A stretch of 17,695 bases of DNA from Chitinophagaceae bacterium (GCA_003167015.1 PMUF01000522.1:1-17695), one strand, 5' to 3'. Positions 1 to 7,140 are shown, counted from the first letter of the stretch. Made by a program: numbers and translations. The notes: a model not told the origin generated them from the letters alone.

Positions 1-1
1 C

Positions 2-1066
2 GGCCTGCTGCTGGTCGGTCTGGCAGCTTTCGGGTTTATTTTCATGGCCCTCAGGAAAAAGGAGGCACTGGCCGTGGAAACCGATAACCGCATTAAGGTG
101 TCCAAAGAAGGACCGGTGGTCAGGGCCGTCCGTGCGGGCGCTGCCGCCGGCGAAAAGGGGCTGGTCTTTATCGGGGAGGCCCGGCCTTACCAGGAGACCA
201 CTCTCTATGCGAAGACGGGTGGCTACATGAACAAGATCATGGTGGACAAGGGAGACAGGGTCCGGGAAGGGCAGCTGCTGGCCACTATTATTTCGCCGGA
301 GACCGATCAGGCGTATAATGCGGCGCTGGCCGATCTCGAGAACAAGCAGAAGATCTGGTCGCGGGATTCCGTGCTGGTGAAGAAGGAATATATTTCAAAG
401 GAAGAGGCCGAGACCAGCGAGACGGCCGTCAGTATGGCCAGGGCGCAGGTGGAGTCGTTGCGGCAGCAGATGGGGTATAAGGAGCTGATAGCGCCTTTCA
501 CGGGAACTGTAACGGCCCGTTATGCCGATCCCGGGGCACTCGTGCAGAATGCCGTCAGCTCGCAGACCAGCGCGCAGCCGGTGGTGACGTTGTCCCAACT
601 GGAGAAGGTGCGTGTCTATATCTATGTGCCGCAGGTCGACGCCGGTTTTGTGAAGGATGGCTACCCGGTGACGATCACTACGACAGACCGGCCGGACTGG
701 TCGCTGCAGTCGAGGGTGACCCGGATTGCAGGCGAGCTGGATCCCAAGACAAGGATGATGCTGGTGGAGATCGATGTCGATAACAGCAAGGGGGACCTGA
801 TCCCCGGCAGCTATTTGCAGGTGAAAGTGGCTGCGCCCGATCAGAAAGGGCTGAGCATCCCTTCGGAAGCGTTGGTGGTGCGGGGCGGGAAGTTTTTCGT
901 CCCGGTCGTGGACGGCCTGAACCTGCTGCACTATCAGCCCGTGACTATCGGAAAGAATGATGGCGTTTTTGTCTCCATTACCAGCGGCGTGCAGAAAGGC
1001 GATGTCATCGGGCTGAATGTCAGTCCTGAGCTGCAGGAAAATCAAAAGGTGAAACTTCAAATGTAA
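2..1066 (+). CDS. Periplasmic membrane fusion protein of a tripartite efflux pump (5' partial)
   Basis: This is an HlyD/AcrA-type adaptor that would link an inner-membrane pump to the TolC-like channel encoded next. The frame is open from base 2 and begins with hydrophobic residues (GLLLVGLAAFGFIF) that look like the end of an N-terminal membrane anchor or signal. The ATG at 44 is therefore internal, and the true start lies left of the window. Counting from that Met, residues about 40-90 form the first half of a lipoyl-like domain (ETTLYAKTGGYMNKI, GDRVREGQLL). Residues about 90-145 form the alpha-helical hairpin, the lipoyl fold resumes at APFTGTVTARY, and a beta-barrel and membrane-proximal domain follow (GDLIPGSYLQVKV, IPSEALVV). 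The stop lies about 12 bp before the TolC start, so the two are co-transcribed. An RND permease upstream is the usual arrangement, but an ABC-type partner cannot be excluded. The substrate is unknown. Confidence 0.9.
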   Translation, partial: GLLLVGLAAFGFIFMALRKKEALAVETDNRIKVSKEGPVVRAVRAGAAAGEKGLVFIGEARPYQETTLYAKTGGYMNKIMVDKGDRVREGQLLATIISPETDQAYNAALADLENKQKIWSRDSVLVKKEYISKEEAETSETAVSMARAQVESLRQQMGYKELIAPFTGTVTARYADPGALVQNAVSSQTSAQPVVTLSQLEKVRVYIYVPQVDAGFVKDGYPVTITTTDRPDWSLQSRVTRIAGELDPKTRMMLVEIDVDNSKGDLIPGSYLQVKVAAPDQKGLSIPSEALVVRGGKFFVPVVDGLNLLHYQPVTIGKNDGVFVSITSGVQKGDVIGLNVSPELQENQKVKLQM

Positions 1067-1078
1067 TTACAAGTGATT

Positions 1079-2455
1079 ATGATCAATAGAATGGGAATCG
1101 TTGCCTTACTGTCCATCACCCGGTTACTGGCTGGTCCGGTCGGTCCGGGCGGTCCGGTCGTACGAATGCTGAGCCTGCAGGATTGTATCAATATGGCGCT
1201 GACGAATTCGACGGCCGTCCTGAAGGGCAACAATGATGTCGCCCTTGCCGGCACGCAGGTGCTGGCTGCCTATGGGCAGTATCTGCCGAATGCCCAGGCC
1301 GCGGGTGGCGTCAACTATGACCTGGGCAACAACTTTTATGCTTCGACGGGTCCTTACCTGGCATACCAGGCCCGCAGCGCTTATAATTATCAGTTGACGA
1401 GCAATCTCAATATTTTTACGGGGTATTACAACTACTCCAATTTCAAGGCCGCTAAGCTGAACAGGCAGGTAGCCGGGCTGACGCTGGACAGAGCCAAACA
1501 GGAGATCGAACTGGATATTACGCAATCTTATCTGCAAGTCATCCTGGACCGGAAGATCGTCGATCTGGACAGCAATAACCTGCTGGTGTCGGAAAGGCGC
1601 GAACAGCAGCTGACCATGCAGGTCGAGGTAGGCCGGACGGCACGGACGGATCTGTACCAGCAGCAGGCGCAGACCAGCAGCGATCAATTGCTGCTCATCA
1701 ATTCCCGCAGCAAGATGCAGGATGACCGGGTGCTGTTGTTGCAGAAGCTGCGTATCGACTCGACGGACTACTATGATATCGAGGATATGCCGATCGACGA
1801 CGAGGCTGATGCCGTTCGTTATGGCAGTTTGGCGCCTCTGCTGCAGGAGGGATTGAACGATCGCGTCGATCTTCGCTCAGCGGAGCTGAACGTTCAGGCC
1901 AGTGACTGGAACATTAAAAAATTCAGGAGCGGCTATCTGCCGGTGGTGAGCGTGTCGGGCGGCCTGTTCAACAATGGCGCTGCTTACAATGCCCTGACCG
2001 TTAACGGCGTCAACGAGATGCCGTCCTCGCAGACCCCGGTGTATACCCAGCTGTATAAATATACTTATGGGATGGTGGGCGTCAATGCCACCTGGAATAT
2101 CTTCGACCGTTTCGTTACCAAATCCAATGTTGCGGCTGCCCGGATATATGCGGACAATGCCCGTATCGACCGGGACGACACCAGGATCGGCATCGTGGCT
2201 AACATCCGGATCGCGCACAATGACTATAAGAATGCCGTGCAGCAGATGGAGACGGTAGGGAAGGGGTTGATTGCGGCCCAGGAAGCGTATGATGCGGTAG
2301 ACGCCCGTTACAGGCAGGGCGCCACCGATTTCATCACGGAGTCGAATTCCCAGCAGGTATTGCTGCAGGCGCAGCAAAATAAGATCCAGGCTTCGGTGAA
2401 TATGATGTTGCAGAAGAAGGCGTTGGACTTCTTTACGGGGACAATCACGCCGTAG
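1079..2455 (+). CDS. TolC-family outer-membrane efflux channel
   Basis: This is the outer-membrane channel of the tripartite pump whose adaptor is encoded just upstream. About 458 residues is normal for the family. The mature part begins near LSLQDCINMALTNS, the usual start of the first outer membrane efflux repeat. Long Gln/Ala-rich helices follow (RTDLYQQQAQTSSDQLLL; AAQEAYDAVDARYRQG), with two repeats of the family visible. The GTG at 1073 gives six more bases. I prefer the ATG at 1079 (MINRMGIVALL); the ATG at 1091 is also possible. The N-terminal hydrophobic stretch is followed by GPVGPGGPVV, encoded by three tandem 9-bp units, instead of an ordinary signal-peptidase site, so export signal and start are less certain than the family call. 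The 3' end overlaps the convergent response regulator gene by 11 bp. Confidence 0.92.
   Translation: MINRMGIVALLSITRLLAGPVGPGGPVVRMLSLQDCINMALTNSTAVLKGNNDVALAGTQVLAAYGQYLPNAQAAGGVNYDLGNNFYASTGPYLAYQARSAYNYQLTSNLNIFTGYYNYSNFKAAKLNRQVAGLTLDRAKQEIELDITQSYLQVILDRKIVDLDSNNLLVSERREQQLTMQVEVGRTARTDLYQQQAQTSSDQLLLINSRSKMQDDRVLLLQKLRIDSTDYYDIEDMPIDDEADAVRYGSLAPLLQEGLNDRVDLRSAELNVQASDWNIKKFRSGYLPVVSVSGGLFNNGAAYNALTVNGVNEMPSSQTPVYTQLYKYTYGMVGVNATWNIFDRFVTKSNVAAARIYADNARIDRDDTRIGIVANIRIAHNDYKNAVQQMETVGKGLIAAQEAYDAVDARYRQGATDFITESNSQQVLLQAQQNKIQASVNMMLQKKALDFFTGTITP
1133..1159 (+). repeat. Three tandem 9-bp units in the TolC signal region
   Basis: Three consecutive units read GGTCCGGTC, GGTCCGGGC and GGTCCGGTC, with one substitution in the middle copy. 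They encode Gly-Pro-Val, Gly-Pro-Gly, Gly-Pro-Val in frame, directly after the hydrophobic core of the presumed signal peptide. Confidence 0.9.
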
Positions 2456-3050
2456 GCGGGAAGCCCTGGGCGACCCATTTCAGCAGGGCATTGTTCTCAT
2501 CGCGAAGCTCCAGCTTGCGACAGATGGCATGCCGGTGATTTTTGATGGTATAGGGGCTCAGATGCAGGATATTGCCGATCTCGCGGGTGGTTTTTTTCTC
2601 CCGGATCAGCCGCAGGATCTGTAGTTCGGTCCCGGTGAACAGGCGGTCTGCCTGTAAAAGGGTGCGGCCGGTATGTTCGCCGGCCATGATCCGGCTCATC
2701 ACCAACTGTACGCCGGCAAATAATTGGGCATCGTCCACCGGCTTGATGATATAATTGGCTGCCTGTGAAGCGGCAGCGGCTTCGATGATGCCTTTGGTCT
2801 GATAAGAGGTTATGTAAATCACCTCGAAGGCGTATCGTTTTCTCAATTCGTTGACGAGGTCAATTCCTGTCTGGTCTTCCTGCAAATTGATGTCGCAGAG
2901 CAACAAATGCGGCAACCATTCCGCCATGGCCTCTCTCGCCTCGCCGGCTGAGACGGCAACGCGCGTCTCGCAGGGAAAATTTTCGACCAGTTGCCCTTCC
3001 AGGTAGCGGCCTATGATAATCTCATCTTCTATGATCAATACTCTTATCAT
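2445..3050 (-). CDS. LuxR/NarL-type response regulator
   Basis: This is a cytoplasmic two-component response regulator that binds DNA, 201 residues. The N-terminal receiver domain (about 1-120) has the acidic pair E8/D9, the phospho-acceptor D53 in LLLCDINLQ, T81/S82, and K103 in IIKPVDD. A LuxR-type helix-turn-helix follows (about 137-195: TELQILRLIREKKTTREIGN, then LSPYTIKNHRHAICRKLEL). Its ATG overlaps the TGA of the upstream sensor kinase gene as TGATG, which implies translational coupling and marks that kinase as its partner. The 3' end overlaps the convergent TolC gene, so no room is left for a separate terminator. Target genes cannot be read from the sequence; the neighbouring efflux operon is a candidate by proximity only. 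Confidence 0.94.
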   Translation of the reverse strand: MIRVLIIEDEIIIGRYLEGQLVENFPCETRVAVSAGEAREAMAEWLPHLLLCDINLQEDQTGIDLVNELRKRYAFEVIYITSYQTKGIIEAAAASQAANYIIKPVDDAQLFAGVQLVMSRIMAGEHTGRTLLQADRLFTGTELQILRLIREKKTTREIGNILHLSPYTIKNHRHAICRKLELRDENNALLKWVAQGFPPTA

Positions 3051-5011
3051 CAGACTGGAATTAAAAATGAATAGCTTAACCCCTCTTCCTTCGTGATCGT
3101 TATCTGTCCGTTCATCTGGCGGGTGAGATCCTTGATCAGGGGAATACCCATCGTGAATCTATCTACCACTTCCTGGCCACGCATGCCTGTGCCATTGTCG
3201 GAATAACCGAATTGCAGCCATTTTTCTCCTACGGCCATCGCCTCCACGCGGATGCAGGGATCCTTTTGATCCTGGAAAGCGTGTTTGAAGGTGTTGGTGA
3301 ACAATTCCGAGAGGATCAGCCCGAATGACAGCGTATGCTTTTCGCTGAGCCGAAGGTCCTCCGGAATGGCCTGGGAGATACGGGTCCTGCCGTTCGTATC
3401 ATAGATTTTTTGCAGGTGGGCTGCCAATTCGTCTATGAATTCACATAAACATACGCCCTGACCTTTTTCGAAGTTAAAGAGTTTTTGGTTAACCAGCATC
3501 ATGGCCCTGATTTTGCCGATATTTCCCTTCAGGATATCGCGGGCGTGGCCGTCTTTGACCATCGGCAATTGCAGGCTCAGCAGGCCGTACAGCAGCTGAA
3601 GGTTGTTCTTTACCCGGTGGTTCAGCTCATTGATCAGCGTTTCGATCTGGGTATTTCGCTCTGCGAGCAGCTGTTTTTGCTTGATCAACCGTTTGTTGCT
3701 GATATGCAGTTCCTCCGTCCGCTGACCCACTTGTCGTTCGAGAAGGACCTTCTGATATTGCTGTAGTTCAGTCAGCTCCTGCAGGACGGCCTGTTTGCCG
3801 ATCTCGTGCTGCCGCATCTCTTCCTTGAGCCCCGTCGAGAACAGCAGGAAAACGCAAATGATCGTGATATCGACGGCCAGCGAAGCATTGGACAACGACT
3901 GTTCGTGGTTAAAGGCAGCGTTGAGGGAGACGAACAATCCTGCGGCTCCGACCAGCAGCAGCCCGTAGGCCAGGTATCGTTGTGCGGCACTTAGCCGGCC
4001 CCAGCAGGTCCAGAGGGTGCATGCAATAAGAGTCAATGTCAGGGGGGCTTTCCAAAGGTTCAGCCCGATCATCAACCTGTAGTTGCCGGTGAACCGGGTA
4101 ATACTGAAGGAGACAATGGCCGAAAGGACCACCAGTACTGCTGCCCACCACCACCACCGGTACAGCAAAGGGTTATATTTCTTCAACTGCCAAAAGTCCG
4201 TCAGCAATCCGTATAGTCCTAACATGGCGAGGTGCAGCATGGGAATATTGAACTGCCAGCCCGCAGCCGGATCTTCGGGAAAGAACCACTCGATGAAATA
4301 GCCCGATGAACTGATCACGAACAGCCCGCAGCCGGCGATCATGAGCAGCAGCCACAAATAAGGTCTGAAGCGGCTGACGATCCAGGATAACAGGGTGTAA
4401 AGGAAAAAGAGCGCCATGGCCCCCTGCAAAGCTGCATCTATCGTTTGCTGCACATGGAGATGATGGAAGTAACTCCGTCTGGATTGCAGAACGAAGTCGA
4501 ACACCGGTTGAAAATGCTTTGTATGATGTACCTGCAGCAATAAGGTGTATGTCTTCCCGGGTTCCAGCGGCAGGTGTGTGTATAAGCGACCGTCGTCCTC
4601 ATTGATGTCGCTATGGCGGCGAAATTCGCCGGCTTGCCGGTATAACACGCAGGTATTGCCGTCATACAGGTAGATATCCACGTAGGTGAGATGGCTGAAG
4701 GAAAGGATCTGTCCCGGGTCCTGCAAACCGGAGTCTACGTGCAGCGTGGTTTCCAGCCAATAGTATCCGGTCGGACTGCCGCGGCGGAGAGAGTCCAGGG
4801 GAACCAGCGCTGAGGGACTGTCGAAAACGGAGCCGGCGGATAATTTCCCGCCAGCATCTTCCAGCGCAAAGAAATGGGGTTGAAGCGATATTTCCCGGCC
4901 CGTCACGGAGGCAGGGGGGATAGGGGATGCTTCGACAGACGAGGTGCATAATAAGCAGCATACCCATGCAGCGAGAACCAGGGGCCTTAAAGGGGATATT
5001 TGGAACGACAT
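3050..5011 (-). CDS. 7TM-DISM sensor histidine kinase (HisKA_2 type)
   Basis: This is a membrane sensor kinase of 653 residues. Residues 1-29 look like a signal peptide ending near VEASP. Residues about 35-180 resemble the 7TMR-DISMED2 extracytoplasmic domain (GYYWLETTLHV, ILSFSHLTYVDIYLYDG), a likely ligand-sensing module. About seven hydrophobic helices lie between 190 and 395, typical of 7TMR-DISM. A charged Gln/Glu-rich coiled coil (about 396-460) leads to the HisKA_2 dimerisation segment, with phospho-acceptor H465 in NELNHRVKNNLQL. The ATPase domain has an N-box (LSELFTNTFKHAF, N573) and a G1 box (DNGTGM, 605-610). Four TGG codons in a row (bases 4146-4157) encode WWWW in a membrane segment. 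It is first in a two-gene operon with the response regulator. The ligand is unknown. Confidence 0.94.
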   Translation of the reverse strand: MSFQISPLRPLVLAAWVCCLLCTSSVEASPIPPASVTGREISLQPHFFALEDAGGKLSAGSVFDSPSALVPLDSLRRGSPTGYYWLETTLHVDSGLQDPGQILSFSHLTYVDIYLYDGNTCVLYRQAGEFRRHSDINEDDGRLYTHLPLEPGKTYTLLLQVHHTKHFQPVFDFVLQSRRSYFHHLHVQQTIDAALQGAMALFFLYTLLSWIVSRFRPYLWLLLMIAGCGLFVISSSGYFIEWFFPEDPAAGWQFNIPMLHLAMLGLYGLLTDFWQLKKYNPLLYRWWWWAAVLVVLSAIVSFSITRFTGNYRLMIGLNLWKAPLTLTLIACTLWTCWGRLSAAQRYLAYGLLLVGAAGLFVSLNAAFNHEQSLSNASLAVDITIICVFLLFSTGLKEEMRQHEIGKQAVLQELTELQQYQKVLLERQVGQRTEELHISNKRLIKQKQLLAERNTQIETLINELNHRVKNNLQLLYGLLSLQLPMVKDGHARDILKGNIGKIRAMMLVNQKLFNFEKGQGVCLCEFIDELAAHLQKIYDTNGRTRISQAIPEDLRLSEKHTLSFGLILSELFTNTFKHAFQDQKDPCIRVEAMAVGEKWLQFGYSDNGTGMRGQEVVDRFTMGIPLIKDLTRQMNGQITITKEEGLSYSFLIPV

Positions 5012-5072
5012 CTTCGTAAAAATACAAAAAATTGAGGGGGATCACCAGGTATGATTCCGAATATAAGAATTA

Positions 5073-5086
5073 AGACCCCGGGGTCT
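5073..5086. promoter_or_regulatory. 14-bp perfect GC palindrome
   Basis: AGACCCCGGGGTCT is a perfect 14-bp palindrome without a loop, 62 bp upstream of the kinase start codon on the minus strand. Lack of a loop favours a dimeric-protein binding site over an RNA hairpin. The cognate protein is unknown. Confidence 0.45.
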
Positions 5087-5099
5087 CGGACCGTCTTCC

Positions 5100-5129
5100 A
5101 AAAAACCGCCCCGGAAGTTACTCCGGGGC
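5100..5129 (-). terminator. Terminator-like hairpin in the kinase leader (possible attenuator)
   Basis: GCCCCGGA (5108-5115) and TCCGGGGC (5122-5129) pair perfectly over 8 bp around a 6-nt loop. On the minus strand the stem is followed by GG and six T residues (plus-strand A at 5100-5105), the form of an intrinsic terminator. No leftward gene lies to its right in the window. It would therefore act within the 5' leader of the kinase transcript, as an attenuator or a block to read-through, if transcription begins upstream of it. Confidence 0.5.
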
Positions 5130-5159
5130 AAGCTTATTCCTCTGAAACACCGGGATCGG

Positions 5160-5173
5160 ATTAAATATTTAAT
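5160..5173. promoter_or_regulatory. 14-bp perfect AT palindrome
   Basis: ATTAAATATTTAAT is a perfect 14-bp palindrome in the divergent region, about 30 bp to the right of the hairpin. It could be an operator, or just AT-rich promoter DNA. Confidence 0.35.
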
Positions 5174-5254
5174 TGCCCTAGCCTAAGTGGATTCTATTGG
5201 TACGAGCCCTCTTTCCGGTTTACTTAAATTTCCGGCTATTTCCTGCAATAAGTC

Positions 5255-5284
5255 TTACATGATCAGTGTCAAATGTTACATGAT
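5255..5284 (+). promoter_or_regulatory. Direct repeat TTACATGAT x2, 21-bp spacing (candidate AraC-family operator)
   Basis: TTACATGAT occurs at 5255-5263 and 5276-5284, start to start exactly 21 bp, so both copies face the same side of the helix. AraC-family dimers classically bind direct half-sites about 21 bp apart. The pair lies 45 bp left of the -7 element of the AraC-type gene, which suits autoregulation (inference). Confidence 0.5.
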
Positions 5285-5329
5285 TCCCACATTTCGACAT
5301 TAAGGAGAAGGCGTCCATTGATTTATGTC

Positions 5330-5337
5330 TATCTTTG
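5330..5337 (+). promoter_or_regulatory. Bacteroidota -7 promoter element of the AraC-type gene
   Basis: TATCTTTG matches TAnnTTTG exactly, 53 bp before the chosen ATG at 5391. No TTG lies at the expected -33 distance, which would suit a promoter that needs an activator. The ATG at 5325 falls at the promoter itself and is therefore an unlikely start codon. Confidence 0.65.
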
Positions 5338-5390
5338 CATTTAATCCCTCCTTGTCATCTCCCAATCCGCCTTTCCAGGAATCCTCAAAA

Positions 5391-5951
5391 ATGAAATTGT
5401 ACATTAAAAATATGGTTTGTATCCGCTGTAAAATGGTGGTGAAAGATGAGCTGACGAAACTCGGCCTTCACTACACTTCAGTGGAATTGGGCGAGGCGGA
5501 CATAATGGAAACGATTTCGCCTGAACAGCAGGCGCAATTCAAGGAAGCGCTGGTGAGGTCGGGCCTCGAATTGATGGATGACAAAAAGAGTGTGCTGATC
5601 CAGAAGATCAAGAATGTCATTGTGGAACTGATCCATTATACGGATGAGCCGCTGACCGTGAATTTTTCCGTTTTTTTAAGTGCAAAGCTGGATTATGATT
5701 ACACTTATCTCGCCAATCTTTTTTCAGAAGTACAGGGCATTACCATCGAAAAATTCATTATCACCCACAAAATCGAACGGGTCAAGGAATTACTCGTCTA
5801 TAACGAGCTTACCCTGACCGAAATAGCCTACCTGATGCATTACAGCAGTGTCGCCCACCTGTCCGCCCAGTTCAAGAAGGTCACCGGGCTGACCCCTTCC
5901 CATTTTAAACAGCTCAAGGAGAAAAGGCGCTCCATGCTGGAAGATCTGTAG
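5391..5951 (+). CDS. AraC-family transcriptional regulator with N-terminal CxxC domain
   Basis: This is a DNA-binding regulator of 186 residues when started at ATG 5391. That start gives MKLYIKNMVCIRCKM, the N-terminus I know for this Bacteroidota group, and leaves the exact -7 element outside the gene. The first 70 or so residues resemble a small heavy-metal-associated (HMA-like) fold with C10-x-x-C13, so metal or redox sensing is possible but unproven. The C-terminal part (about 95-180) is the double helix-turn-helix of AraC proteins: YDYTYLANLFSEVQGITIEK, then LTLTEIAYLMHYSSVAHLSA and TGLTPSHFKQL. It precedes the cupin-kinase pair, and matching 21-bp direct repeats lie before both its own gene and the cupin gene. 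It may therefore regulate both (inference). A longer form from ATG 5325 would add 22 residues and is disfavoured. Confidence 0.9.
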   Translation: MKLYIKNMVCIRCKMVVKDELTKLGLHYTSVELGEADIMETISPEQQAQFKEALVRSGLELMDDKKSVLIQKIKNVIVELIHYTDEPLTVNFSVFLSAKLDYDYTYLANLFSEVQGITIEKFIITHKIERVKELLVYNELTLTEIAYLMHYSSVAHLSAQFKKVTGLTPSHFKQLKEKRRSMLEDL

Positions 5952-5965
5952 ATGTGTGAATGATA

Positions 5966-5993
5966 TAACTTTCACCGGCAGGTGTGTAACTTT
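5966..5993 (+). promoter_or_regulatory. Direct repeat TAACTTT x2, 21-bp spacing upstream of the cupin
   Basis: TAACTTT occurs at 5966-5972 and 5987-5993, again 21 bp start to start. The right copy falls roughly where the -33 element of the cupin promoter would be, relative to a -7-like CACCTTTG at 6011-6018. That is the geometry of AraC-type activation. Together with the TTACATGAT pair, the four half-sites share a TWACWT core. Each motif is short, so chance remains possible. Confidence 0.4.
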
Positions 5994-5997
5994 TTAG

Positions 5998-6031
5998 GCT
6001 TTTGATGCCCCACCTTTGTAAGATCAAAAGC
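5998..6031. repeat. 9-bp inverted repeat spanning the cupin promoter
   Basis: GCTTTTGAT (5998-6006) and ATCAAAAGC (6023-6031) are perfect 9-bp inverted arms separated by 16 bp, ending four bases before the cupin ATG. The spacer holds CACCTTTG, seven of eight matches to TAnnTTTG. It could be an operator that occludes the promoter, or an mRNA stem near the start codon. Confidence 0.5.
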
Positions 6032-6035
6032 TCTC

Positions 6036-6383
6036 ATGGATAAGCAGGAAAGTACGGAACTGGAAAAATCAATATCGCACATCGTTGTTGAAATTATCGA
6101 GTACGTACCGAATTCCGTGGTGATCAAGACTATCATCAAGAAGTCAACGGGTAACATCAGCATCATGTCTTTTGACAGCGGTGAAGGGCTGACGGAAAAG
6201 ACTTCGCCCTTCGATACGTTTGCTCAGATCATCGAAGGCAAGGCTGAGATCGTCATCGACAAAAAATCGAATGTCCTGCAATCGGGTCAGGGGATCATCA
6301 TACCCGCTCATGCGCCCAATTTCATCAAGCCTAATGGGCGCTTTAAGATGATCATGACGATCATCAAGAGTGGTTACGAATAG
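6036..6383 (+). CDS. Cupin-domain protein lacking most metal ligands
   Basis: This is a small single-domain cupin of 115 residues, probably cytoplasmic, with no signal peptide. The beta-barrel pattern is clear: ISIMSFDSGEGLTEKTSPFD, then TFAQIIEGKAEIVID, and GQGIIIPAHAPNFIKPNG. Motif 1 normally carries His-x-His and Glu, but here it has T53/E54/K55 and no His. In motif 2 only H92 remains. The usual metal site is therefore probably missing, and the protein may bind a ligand or act as a sensor or scaffold instead of an enzyme (inference). It lies 84 bp after the AraC-type gene and 16 bp before an orphan histidine kinase gene, so it is probably co-transcribed with the kinase. No biochemical role can be assigned from sequence alone. 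Confidence 0.85.
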   Translation: MDKQESTELEKSISHIVVEIIEYVPNSVVIKTIIKKSTGNISIMSFDSGEGLTEKTSPFDTFAQIIEGKAEIVIDKKSNVLQSGQGIIIPAHAPNFIKPNGRFKMIMTIIKSGYE

Positions 6384-6399
6384 CTAAAATCTAAATAAA

Positions 6400-7140
6400 A
6401 TGAACACTCACACTATGTTCCGCGCCGTTAGAGCCATGCGCACCTATCAGTCGTCCGGACGGTTCGCCAACCTCACGATCTTGTCGGAGGAAGGTATGCG
6501 TCAACCTGCCCGGTTTGTCACCGCCCTGGCGCACGAAGTACGGAATCCGCTGACCAATATCAACCTGGCGGTCGATATGCTGGAATGTGCCGCCAAGGAT
6601 GACGACCCGAAATTATACCTGGATATCATCAAACGAAGTTCGGCGCGGATAAATCATCTGATTTGTGAATTGCTGAAATACCAGGAACCGGATGAGGCAG
6701 AAGGAAACGACTATTCCATGCACCGGCTGCTGGACGAAGTCCTCGAAAGGGCAGCTGACCGCATCAGGCTGAAAAACATTGCGGTCAGGAAAGAATATGC
6801 CTTGCAGGATAAACACATCATGATGGACAAGGCGAAGATTATGATCGCTTTGACCAATATCGTCATTAATGCCATCGATGCCATGTCATCGGAAAATGGC
6901 GAGCTCAGGTTGATGGAAGGCCTGGTTGACGGTCATTATTCCCTGCAGATCGGAGACAACGGATGTGGGATCCCTGCGGAGCACCTCCAGGAGATCTTCA
7001 AGCCCTATTTTACCCGGAAACCAGGCGGGCTGGGTCTCGGATTGTCAACAACCTGGGACATCCTGCAGGCGAACCACATCAGGATGAATGTCGAGTCCAG
7101 GGAAGGCGAGGGAACCTGCTTTACTCTTTTGTTCGGATAA
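6400..7140 (+). CDS. Soluble orphan histidine kinase
   Basis: This is a compact cytoplasmic sensor kinase of 246 residues without a membrane segment or recognisable input domain. Residues about 35-95 form the HisKA dimerisation domain with phospho-acceptor H45 (ALAHEVRNPLTNINLAVDML). The ATPase domain has an N-box (LTNIVINAIDAMS, N157), a G1 box (DNGCG, 186-190), an F-box region (IFKPYFTRK) and a G2 box (GGLGLGLS, 209-216). All residues needed for autophosphorylation appear present. No response regulator adjoins it; the nearest one, at 2445-3050, is coupled to its own kinase. The input is probably a partner protein, and the cupin 16 bp upstream is the obvious candidate (inference). TreS-maltokinase follows after 95 bp. 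Confidence 0.9.
   Translation: MNTHTMFRAVRAMRTYQSSGRFANLTILSEEGMRQPARFVTALAHEVRNPLTNINLAVDMLECAAKDDDPKLYLDIIKRSSARINHLICELLKYQEPDEAEGNDYSMHRLLDEVLERAADRIRLKNIAVRKEYALQDKHIMMDKAKIMIALTNIVINAIDAMSSENGELRLMEGLVDGHYSLQIGDNGCGIPAEHLQEIFKPYFTRKPGGLGLGLSTTWDILQANHIRMNVESREGEGTCFTLLFG

Larger units (their letters stand above)
5012..5390. other. Divergent intergenic region with regulatory structure
   Basis: This is about 380 bp between the divergent sensor kinase and AraC-type genes. I see no coding sequence in it. Reading left to right it holds a 14-bp GC palindrome, a hairpin with a T-tract on the minus-strand side, a 14-bp AT palindrome, a 9-bp direct repeat spaced 21 bp, and an exact Bacteroidota -7 element for the rightward gene. 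A poorer minus-strand -7 candidate, TATTTTTA (5018-5025), sits very close to the kinase start. Confidence 0.7.

Noticed and set aside
395..1060. Minus-strand open frame of 221 codons opposite the membrane fusion protein
   Set aside because: His/Arg/Gln-rich translation without a domain, fully inside a well-supported gene.
4146..4157. Short trinucleotide run, CCA x4
   Set aside because: It encodes four Trp in a membrane helix of the sensor kinase. It is too short to be treated as a notable microsatellite.
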